A DNA stretch of 7,785 nt, taken from the NCBI GenBank assembly GCA_034658975.1, contig JAYEGJ010000114.1:1-7785 (forward strand), read 5' to 3'. How positions within the stretch are numbered: the first letter of the stretch is position 1; every line of letters begins with the position of its first letter. The DNA is from SZUA-217 sp034658975. Its GTDB lineage: Bacteria > Actinomycetota > Acidimicrobiia > Spongiisociales > ZC4RG35. A program made the position numbers and the translations under genes. This document shows positions 1-5,850 of this stretch, in pieces. The notes beneath the pieces are model-generated. The model worked only from the letters and a program-made list of their open reading frames with translations. It ran no database searches and had not been told where the DNA came from.

Positions 1-252
1 TACGTCGCCCGCCAAACCTACAAACATCTTCCCCACATGATCTGAAAATCGTGGGTGGGGTCTGACCCAACAAACCGGCTGACATGCTCACCAGCATTGT
101 CCTAATAATGACCTGTCGACCCCACCCGCCCACTCTTGGCGGACCGTGTGACCTAATACGAGCCTGCCCACCAACAGGTGTGGCCCACCCCAGTCCTGTC
201 CACAAACCGCCGGCAACTTGACAACATACGAGATTCATTATGCGCCCGCCAC
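1..252. other. Non-coding flank beyond the IclR gene; no gene seen
   Basis: This stretch lies beyond the 3' end of the minus-strand regulator. I see no reading frame with plausible protein character. It does hold inverted repeats. A perfect 10-base pair of arms, GGGTGGGGTC at 53-62 and GACCCCACCC at 118-127, is separated by 55 bases. The first arm also overlaps a small odd palindrome, GGGTC-T-GACCC, at 58-68. A short hairpin is possible at 166-184 (GCC-CACC, loop AACA, GGTG-T-GGC). None is followed by a T-run on either strand, so I do not call a rho-independent terminator. Confidence 0.5.
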
Positions 253-1020
253 CTACCGCCGATAGCCGAGCCGGTGTGAGGCCACCGCAGCTGCCTTCTG
301 CACGGCCTGGATCGCCTGCGGCGTGTTCTCCTCCATCCGGATGTCGGGACCTGCGACGCTGACCGAGGCCACGACGGCGCCTGCCAGATTTCGGATCGGA
401 GCGGCAACAGAGATAACGCCAAGCTCGGACTCGAAGCGGTTCTCGGCGTATCCACGTTTGCGGATTTCTCCGAGTTCGTCACGCAGCTTGGCGTGGCTGG
501 TGATCGTGTAGGACGTTCTCGCCTCCAGCTTCCAGCCCTTCAATGTTCGATCGAGATCGTCCGGCGGCAGGTACGCCATCAGGCACTTGCCGGTTGCGGT
601 GAGGTGGGCGGAGTTGCGACGCCCCACTTCGAGGAAAAGTCGAAGAGTCTGCGGCGAGTCGAGACGCTCGACGTATACGACTTCGCGCCCGTCGAGCACC
701 GCCGTGTGAACCGTCTCACCGGTGATGTTGCGCAGCCTCTCCATCGGGGGGATCACGGCTTCGTGAAGATCGAGTCTGGTCGCCACTGCCGATCCGAGAT
801 CGTGCATGGCGATCCCCAGCCGGTACTTGCCATTGTCCAGGTTCTGCTCGAGGAGATTCTCCGAGGTCAGGGTGACGAGCAGTCGGTGCACAGTCGACTT
901 GCCGAGATCGAGCCGACGGGCGAGTTCTGAGACTCCCAACTCCCGGTCCCGGTTGGAAAACTGCTTGAGAAGACGAGCCGCGCTCCGGACCGAGCTGAGC
1001 GTTCCCTTCTTATCCGCCAC
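253..1020 (-). CDS. IclR-family transcriptional regulator
   Basis: This is a 255-residue DNA-binding regulator, the usual IclR-family length. Seen: an N-terminal winged helix-turn-helix over about residues 8-75, with the recognition region near 30-49 (GVSELARRLDLGKSTVHRLL), then a C-terminal effector-binding domain over about 85-250 with the typical stretches TGETVHTAVLDG, HLTATGKCLMA, RGYAENRFE and ISVAAPIRN. Known: members of this family (PcaR, PobR and IclR itself) bind small carboxylates or aromatic acids and repress or activate nearby catabolic operons. The start is GTG at 1020-1018, preceded by a GGGGA-like ribosome site, and it overlaps the 3' end of the upstream gene by 11 bases, so the two are probably co-transcribed. 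Inference: it controls the divergent dioxygenase/phenol-kinase operon. The effector and the sign of regulation cannot be read from the sequence. Confidence 0.93.
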   Translation of the reverse strand: MADKKGTLSSVRSAARLLKQFSNRDRELGVSELARRLDLGKSTVHRLLVTLTSENLLEQNLDNGKYRLGIAMHDLGSAVATRLDLHEAVIPPMERLRNITGETVHTAVLDGREVVYVERLDSPQTLRLFLEVGRRNSAHLTATGKCLMAYLPPDDLDRTLKGWKLEARTSYTITSHAKLRDELGEIRKRGYAENRFESELGVISVAAPIRNLAGAVVASVSVAGPDIRMEENTPQAIQAVQKAAAVASHRLGYRR

Positions 1021-1693
1021 CCGATCCCCGCAATGCTTCCAGCAGCGCTCGACGCACCTTCACCACATCCGGCGTCGCTGCCGCGGCGAGTGCCTCAACG
1101 GTTTCATCCCCGGGAGCTATCTGGACTGCGAGCAGGGCCTGCGCCTTGGGGAGCCCGGCCCGGGCCGCACCTTCCATCTCATCGACCAACCCGGTCCGAG
1201 AGCCGGCGTTGGCGCGGATCTCCTCGTAATCACGTGACTCGGCGATGTGGGCATTGGCAAGGCCGGATCCGGCGTGGCCGGCGTGGTGCCCGGTTAGCTG
1301 CGATCCGGGCTGGACGATCAGGTGATAGAGGTAGGTGGTGATGCCAAGGGTTCGACGCACGCGGTCCCCTGCCGGGCCCGCTGATTCGTCGATCATCCCC
1401 AGCGCCGGCAGCACCACAGGGTCATAGAAGCGGAGAGTCCAGCGCAGCGGCCCGAGTTCGGAATCCATGGCAACCTCGGCCCCGCTTGGGGCCACCAACT
1501 CTTCTCGTGTCGCCACCACATGGAGGTTGCCGACGCCGGCCGCGACGACGGTGAATGGACCGGCGAGCAACGCCATCCGGCCTCGCACCGCGGGAGGTTC
1601 CATCTCGGCCTGCGACAGATACGCCTGGTGAACGGTTCCGACATAGTCGGCCATCGCCTGCCGCATTTGCTCGGGTCGTCCTTGTTCGGTCAT
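1010..1693 (-). CDS. Protein of unknown function, co-directional with the IclR gene
   Basis: I do not recognise this 227-residue protein. It has no obvious signal peptide or membrane span. Three parts can be seen. The N-terminus (about 1-75) has MADYVGTVHQAYL followed by LLAGPFTVVAAGVGNLHVVATREELV, an alternating hydrophobic pattern suggesting beta strands. The middle (about 80-150) contains LYHLIVQPGSQLTGHHAGHAGSG with a His/Gly-rich patch. The alanine-rich helical C-terminus ends in GSGGG. The N-terminus vaguely recalls small alpha+beta folds of the NTF2/SnoaL kind, but I would not assign it. It starts with ATG at 1693-1691, with only a weak AAGG ribosome site about 11 bases upstream, and its TAA stop lies inside the start of the IclR gene, so translational coupling is likely. 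Its position between the regulator and the divergent catabolic operon suggests an accessory role in the same pathway (inference). Confidence 0.72.
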   Translation of the reverse strand: MTEQGRPEQMRQAMADYVGTVHQAYLSQAEMEPPAVRGRMALLAGPFTVVAAGVGNLHVVATREELVAPSGAEVAMDSELGPLRWTLRFYDPVVLPALGMIDESAGPAGDRVRRTLGITTYLYHLIVQPGSQLTGHHAGHAGSGLANAHIAESRDYEEIRANAGSRTGLVDEMEGAARAGLPKAQALLAVQIAPGDETVEALAAAATPDVVKVRRALLEALRGSGGG

Positions 1694-1722
1694 CGCGCCA
1701 GACCTTATCGTTCTGTCCCTCT

Positions 1723-1743
1723 ATGTGGAACACCTTCCCACAT
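1723..1743. promoter_or_regulatory. Candidate IclR-type operator between divergent genes
   Basis: An imperfect palindrome has arms ATGTGGAA (1723-1730) and TTCCACAT-like TCCCACAT (1736-1743), matching at 7 of 8 positions and centred on 1733. Its central 15 bases, TGGAACACCTTCCCA (1726-1740), agree with the E. coli IclR box TGGAAATNATTTCCA at 10 of 14 defined positions in the same register. It lies 30 bases upstream of the minus-strand start at 1693 and 49 bases upstream of the plus-strand start at 1793, so a bound regulator could control both transcripts. On the minus strand a weak TTGATG...TAGAGG pair with 17-base spacing straddles it, but I could not define either promoter confidently. Confidence 0.5.
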
Positions 1744-1792
1744 CAAGGAACGCTCCGGTTAAGTTTCGATTCAAGCCCGATCGGAGAGCCAC

Positions 1793-2701
1793 TTGGGAAT
1801 CTTGCGTCTCGCACACGTCGACATCACGGTCCCTGACCTCGACCTCGCCGCCGCCTACTACACCGAAGTCATGGGCATGATCGAGACCGAGCGAACGGCC
1901 GATCAGATCTTCTTCAAGTGTTGGGACGAGGAGGATCACCATTCGTTGGCCGTCCGCTACGACCCCCGAGTCGGGATCGATCGTTTCTCCTTCAAGGTCA
2001 AAGAAGATGACGACCTCGAGATGCTCGAATCGAAGGTCGAAGCCTACGGGTTCGGTGTCAGCAGGATTTCGAGAGGCGAGTCGATCGGCCAGGGAGAGTC
2101 GATCCGATTCGAGACGCCGTCCGGACATCAAATGGAGCTCGTAAGGGAAGTCGAGAACGTCGGCGGTCATCTGCCCAAGACGAATCCCCACCCCGTCCCC
2201 CAGGGCCTCAAGGGGATCGCCCCGCCCCGGATGGACCACCTCCTGGTGACAGCCGAGGAGGTACCGGAAGCATCGAAGTTCTACATGGACGTTCTCGGGT
2301 TCAGGCTCACCGAGCAACTACTCGACGGTGACGGCCAACAGATCGGAACCTGGATGGAGCGGTCCCATTCACCTCACGATCTGGCCCTCGTATCAGGGCC
2401 CAACGGAGGCCTCCACCACTTCGCCTACTGGCTGGACGACTGGGCCCAGGTGCGGGATGCGGCCGACATCCTCGCCTACAACGCCATCCAGATCGACGTT
2501 GGTCCGACGCGGCACGGCATCACCCGGGGTAACACCATCTACTTCTTTGATCCCATGGGAACACGCAACGAGGTGTTCACCGGTGGATACCGGCCGGATC
2601 CTGACTTCCCCACGATCACCTGGACCGAGGACAACATCGGCAAGGCGATCTTCTACTACGAAGGCGATCTCAACGAGCGATTCATGAAGGTTCATACGTG
2701 A
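1793..2701 (+). CDS. Catechol 2,3-dioxygenase, XylE-like (copy 1)
   Basis: This is a 302-residue extradiol ring-cleaving dioxygenase with two VOC modules (about 1-120 and 145-270). Such enzymes use Fe(II) and O2 to cleave catechols next to the hydroxyls, giving yellow 2-hydroxymuconic semialdehydes. The 2-His-1-Glu metal triad of XylE (H153, H214, E265) is matched by H149 (MDHLLV), the HH pair at 208-209 and E260 (TRNEVFTGG). Active-site H195 (PHDLA), H241 (GPTRHG) and Y250 (IYFFDP) are also kept. The C-terminus (GKAIFYYEGDLNERFM) is strongly XylE-like, and the length is close to XylE's 307. The start is TTG at 1793, supported by GGAGAG at 1783-1788 and by alignment of MGILRL with the ATG-started paralogue downstream. 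It is the first gene of the plus-strand operon, ending 16 bases before copy 2. The substrate could be catechol, an alkylcatechol or another diol. Confidence 0.93.
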   Translation: MGILRLAHVDITVPDLDLAAAYYTEVMGMIETERTADQIFFKCWDEEDHHSLAVRYDPRVGIDRFSFKVKEDDDLEMLESKVEAYGFGVSRISRGESIGQGESIRFETPSGHQMELVREVENVGGHLPKTNPHPVPQGLKGIAPPRMDHLLVTAEEVPEASKFYMDVLGFRLTEQLLDGDGQQIGTWMERSHSPHDLALVSGPNGGLHHFAYWLDDWAQVRDAADILAYNAIQIDVGPTRHGITRGNTIYFFDPMGTRNEVFTGGYRPDPDFPTITWTEDNIGKAIFYYEGDLNERFMKVHT

Positions 2702-2717
2702 CCAAAGAGGCAGTCCG

Positions 2718-3629
2718 ATGGGAATACTGAGACTCTCCCACGTCCAGATCCGGGTCCCTGATCTCGAACTGGCGACTGCCTACTACTCCGAGGTCATGGG
2801 ACTCATCGAGACCGCTCGGGAGGACGACAAGGTTTACCTCAAATGCTGGGACGAGCACCAGCACCACAGCGTCATCCTCACCTACGCCGCAACCTATGGC
2901 CTCGACTCGCTGGCGTTCAAGGTGGAGTTCCCCGGGGATCTCGACGGCCTCCAGACCCGCATCGAGGCAGCCGGTGTCGACACCGAACGCTTCCAACCTG
3001 GCGAACTCGGTCCAGGATCGGGCGAGACCGTCCGGTTCACGGCTCCGTCCGGTCACGTCACCGAGTTGGTATTCGGGATGGCCCAGGTGGGCAACATGCT
3101 CCCCCTCAACAATCCCCCACCCGAGCCGATGGGCCTCGTTGGCATTCATCCCCCTCGCCTCGATCACATCTTCCTGATGTGCGAGGACGTCGATGGAATC
3201 ACCGCCTTCTATCGGGATGTGCTCGACTTTCGCCTCACCGAACAAATCGTCGGCGACGATGGTTTTCAAATCTGCACCTTCCTCGAGCGGACCCATACGC
3301 CGCACGACATAGCCTTCATCATCGGGCCTAACGGGGCCTTCCATCACATGGCCTTCTGGGCCGACGATTGGAACGACCTACGGGAGGCGGCCGACATCTG
3401 CTCGTACAACGGTGTTCCCATCGATGCCGGGCCCACCCGCCACGGGGCCACCCGCGGATGGGGCCTTTACTGCTTCGACCCGGCAGGAAATCGGAACGAG
3501 ATCTACACCGGCGGCTACTGGGTGGATCCCGATCGAGATCCGGTCACATGGACCGAGTCGGACATGGGCCGTGCCGTCTTCTACTACGAGGGCGTGGTCA
3601 ACCAGGATTTCCTGACGGTGCATTCGTGA
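2718..3629 (+). CDS. Catechol 2,3-dioxygenase, XylE-like (copy 2)
   Basis: This 303-residue paralogue follows the preceding gene in tandem, with the same two-module VOC architecture. The two proteins look roughly half identical by eye. The metal triad is intact: H150 (LDHIFL), the HH pair at 209-210 (AFHHMAFW) and E261 (NRNEIYTGG). The equivalent tyrosine (LYCFDP, Y251) and the GPTRHG histidine are conserved too, so both copies should be active. Differences cluster in the N-terminal module, around residues 75-105, and near the substrate pocket (ICTFLERTHTPHD against IGTWMERSHSPHD; GWGLYCF against GNTIYFF), which points to different diol preferences (inference). The ATG at 2718 is preceded by AGAGG at 2706-2710. 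Its TGA stop overlaps the GTG start of the phosphatase gene (GTGA), a sign of translational coupling. Confidence 0.93.
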   Translation: MGILRLSHVQIRVPDLELATAYYSEVMGLIETAREDDKVYLKCWDEHQHHSVILTYAATYGLDSLAFKVEFPGDLDGLQTRIEAAGVDTERFQPGELGPGSGETVRFTAPSGHVTELVFGMAQVGNMLPLNNPPPEPMGLVGIHPPRLDHIFLMCEDVDGITAFYRDVLDFRLTEQIVGDDGFQICTFLERTHTPHDIAFIIGPNGAFHHMAFWADDWNDLREAADICSYNGVPIDAGPTRHGATRGWGLYCFDPAGNRNEIYTGGYWVDPDRDPVTWTESDMGRAVFYYEGVVNQDFLTVHS

Positions 3630-4684
3630 GCGACGAACGGCGCTCGCTGCCTGTAACGGATCGGGACGAGGCACCTCTCTACCTCGCTCGTTACCTCGAC
3701 CGGCAACAGAAGAACGCTCCGACCGACAACGAGGACGACGCAGACTCGACGACTCCCCTCTATCTCCGCCGGTTCCGGGAACGACCGGACCCCGACAAGG
3801 CGTCCACCACGGGTGTGCCGCTCTATCAGAGAGTCGGACTCGGGATGCAGCGAACCCTGTCCGAGGACAACAGGAACAAGGAGATTGCTCCGCCGCCGGA
3901 GGCCAAGCTCGCCCTGGCCAACGACATCTACCTGGTCCGCCATGGCGAAACCCAGGGTTACTCGACGGAGTCGGGGCTCACGCCGCTCGGGACGTGGCAG
4001 GCGCATACTTGGGGTCACACACTCGCCAAGAGAGTCAAGGATGGAGAGACGGTCGTCCTTCGGAGCGCTGCAACCAACCGAGCAGGTGACACCAGCTTTC
4101 AGATTCACCGCGGGCTGATGGATGGTCTCGCCATGTTCGAAAAGGACGTCAAAGTCTTTGAATCGGAGCCAATGGACGAGTTTCGCAATTTTGCCGTGGC
4201 AACACCTGACGGGCTGCGCGATGTCACCGGAGCGTTTCGCCAGTACTACTCGCTCCTCGAGGAGTTCGAGCGGACGGCCCTGGGTGATCGACCGATGTGG
4301 CTGGTCGAGGTCGACCGATTCTGGCGTACCCAGCAGTCAGGGGGAGACCCGATCGAGCATTGGCTGACGGTGCCGATGATGCACTTCGAGCCGCCGGCAA
4401 TGGCCGTTCGTCGTTTCTGGGCCGGCATCCGTCGGCTCTCCGCCGAGTACCCGAGAGCCCGTTTGGTAGTCGCCACCCACTCGGGCCCCATCCGTGCTTT
4501 CGCCATCTCAGCTCTCGGTTACGACCCGGGCGAGCCCTACAACACCGAGCACGTGCGAGTGAAGCTCCTTGAGGGTGGGTCCGAGGCGCTGGTCTCCTAC
4601 CGCAATCGGGTACAGGAGGTGCACGTGCCGGAGATCGAGTCTCTTCCGACGTGGAGACTCGACGAGGAATGGAGTCCCGCATGA
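3626..4684 (+). CDS. Histidine phosphatase superfamily protein with a PLY-repeat N-terminal tail
   Basis: This 352-residue protein is probably a phosphohydrolase. The catalytic domain starts at about residue 99 with IYLVRHGETQG. R105 and H106 form the RHG motif, H106 being the residue that becomes phosphorylated. R152 (TNRAGDTS) is a likely phosphate-pocket arginine, and H285 (VVATHSGPIRAF) is the second pocket histidine. The first ~98 residues are an acidic/proline-rich, probably disordered extension with three repeats: PLYLARYLDRQ (17-27), PLYLRRFRERP (44-54) and PLYQRVGLG (65-73). The start is GTG at 3626, chosen because it overlaps the upstream stop as GTGA. An open frame runs back to 3368, but only inside the dioxygenase gene. 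The stop overlaps the next start as ATGA. Next to a CreH/CreI-like kinase it probably plays the CreD role, removing phosphate from a phosphorylated phenolic intermediate (inference). A proofreading or regulatory role towards the phosphohistidine subunit is the alternative. Confidence 0.85.
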   Translation: MSDERRSLPVTDRDEAPLYLARYLDRQQKNAPTDNEDDADSTTPLYLRRFRERPDPDKASTTGVPLYQRVGLGMQRTLSEDNRNKEIAPPPEAKLALANDIYLVRHGETQGYSTESGLTPLGTWQAHTWGHTLAKRVKDGETVVLRSAATNRAGDTSFQIHRGLMDGLAMFEKDVKVFESEPMDEFRNFAVATPDGLRDVTGAFRQYYSLLEEFERTALGDRPMWLVEVDRFWRTQQSGGDPIEHWLTVPMMHFEPPAMAVRRFWAGIRRLSAEYPRARLVVATHSGPIRAFAISALGYDPGEPYNTEHVRVKLLEGGSEALVSYRNRVQEVHVPEIESLPTWRLDEEWSPA

Positions 4685-5781
4685 GCGCGGAGTTCATCGT
4701 CTGGTTCGACGACTACGTCGACACCGATCGCGGCCGGGTCGGGGGCAAGGTCGCCTCCCTAGGCGAGCTGATCGCTGCCGAGCTTCCGGTCCCACCCGGC
4801 TACGCAGTGACGACGGCGGCCTACGAGAACCTCAAGGAGGATCAAGACGTCAACCGAGAGATCAGAGCGACGCTGGCCGATGTCGACTACACCCGACCGG
4901 TCGAACTCAGGGAAATATCAAAACGAGTACGTGGCCTCATCGAATCGATCCCGATCCCACTCGAAGTCGACTCACACATCAGAGAGTCCTACGCCAAGCT
5001 TTGCGAGGCCTGCGGTGTCGAGGATGTTCCCGTGGCAGTTCGTTCCTCGGCCACTGCCGAAGATCTTCCCGATGCCTCGTTTGCGGGGCAGCTAGACACC
5101 TACCTGTGGATCACAGGCGCCGACAACGTCGTCGACAACATTTCCCGATGCTGGTCGTCGATGTTCACCGATCGGGCGATTTCCTATCGGCACGAGACCG
5201 GCCACGATCACGAGTTGATCTCGATGAGTGTTGCCATCCAGAAGATGGTCCAACCGCGGGCAGCCGGTGTCGCGTTCACCCTCAACCCATCAGACGGTGA
5301 CCGCTCTCAGATTGCTATCGACTCCTCGTGGGGATTCGGTGAAGGTGTTGTCAGCGGTGAGGTCACCCCCGACAACTTCCTGGTGGACAAGGTCATCATG
5401 GAGATCGTCTCCCGGACCATCTCTCCCAAGCACATGGAGTACGCGCTGGTGGACGGCGCGGTCGAAGCAATCGACATTGAGCCCTCCCGGCAGATCGAAC
5501 CGTCGCTCACTGACGAGGAGATCAAGGACGTTGCAGCCATGGCGAAGAGGGCGGAGCGTCACTATGGGTCACCTCAGGACGTCGAGTGGGCCATCGACCA
5601 CCAACTTCCCGATGGAGACAGCGTGATCCTTTTGCAGAGCCGGCCGGAGACCGTTTGGAGCCGCATGACGAGAAAGACGGTCGCTTCCGGGATGGGAGGC
5701 ATGGCCGACATCGTGTCGACCCTGCTCTCCCCTATTCACTCGAGGGAGAAGTCGGAGACTGTGGAGCAGGACCCCAAGTGA
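4681..5781 (+). CDS. PEP-synthase-like ATP-grasp subunit (phenylphosphate synthase PpsB / CreH type)
   Basis: This 366-residue protein corresponds to only the N-terminal ATP-binding domain of PEP synthase/PPDK. Seen: GGKVASLGEL (K23 in the nucleotide loop), VPPGYAVT, VAVRSSATAEDLPDASFAGQ (R121), CWSSMFTDRAISYR, AAGVAFTLNP and GFGEGVVSGEVTPD. The distal ligands are D300-V-E302 (DVEWAID) and Q319-S-R321 (LLQSRPETV), in the D-x-E and Q-x-R spacing of PPDK. A ~30-residue tail follows. No phosphohistidine or pyruvate-binding domain is present. Known: in Thauera phenylphosphate synthase a ~40 kDa subunit of this kind uses ATP to phosphorylate a histidine on the large partner, and CreH does the same job in alkylphenol phosphorylation. 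The start is ATG at 4681, giving an ATGA overlap with the phosphatase stop and GGAG at 4671-4674. GTG 4651 and ATG 4669 are less likely. The partner is encoded downstream at 5851. Confidence 0.9.
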   Translation: MSAEFIVWFDDYVDTDRGRVGGKVASLGELIAAELPVPPGYAVTTAAYENLKEDQDVNREIRATLADVDYTRPVELREISKRVRGLIESIPIPLEVDSHIRESYAKLCEACGVEDVPVAVRSSATAEDLPDASFAGQLDTYLWITGADNVVDNISRCWSSMFTDRAISYRHETGHDHELISMSVAIQKMVQPRAAGVAFTLNPSDGDRSQIAIDSSWGFGEGVVSGEVTPDNFLVDKVIMEIVSRTISPKHMEYALVDGAVEAIDIEPSRQIEPSLTDEEIKDVAAMAKRAERHYGSPQDVEWAIDHQLPDGDSVILLQSRPETVWSRMTRKTVASGMGGMADIVSTLLSPIHSREKSETVEQDPK

Positions 5782-5850
5782 TGGGCGGGGTGATCAAGAA
5801 ACTTTGACGGAGGAAAGGCTGATAACGATGGAGAGAGAGGAAACACACAC
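5782..5850 (+). promoter_or_regulatory. Leader between the two kinase subunit genes, with ribosome site for the large subunit
   Basis: This is the only real gap inside the operon. GAGAGAGAGG at 5831-5840 lies 10 bases before the ATG at 5851 and is its probable ribosome site. A second strong Shine-Dalgarno-like run, GGAGGAAAGG (5809-5818), sits too far upstream for that start but at workable distance from ATG 5828. That ATG opens an 8-codon frame (MEREETHT) whose TGA overlaps the 5851 ATG as ATGA. Another 8-codon frame, MGGVIKKL (5781-5807), begins on the upstream gene's stop codon. These mini-frames may help ribosomes pass between genes, or may be chance. I see no terminator hairpin here, so co-transcription is expected. 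Confidence 0.4.

Noticed and set aside
166..184. Hairpin as rho-independent terminator for the minus-strand regulator
   Set aside because: The stem is short with a bulge, and no A-run on the plus strand (U-run on the transcript) follows it.
3368..3625. An in-frame upstream extension of the phosphatase gene (86 more residues)
   Set aside because: It lies wholly inside the second dioxygenase gene in another frame, reads as Arg/His/Pro-rich shadow sequence, and the GTG at 3626 gives a neat GTGA overlap.
4651..4680. Earlier starts (GTG 4651, ATG 4669) for the ATP-grasp subunit
   Set aside because: ATG 4681 has the ATGA overlap with the upstream stop and a GGAG at proper distance. The extra residues (METRRGMESR) do not look like the family N-terminus.
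5586..5807. 73-residue open frame overlapping the end of the ATP-grasp gene
   Set aside because: It is a shadow frame within a well-supported gene. Only its last eight codons fall in the gap and are noted separately.
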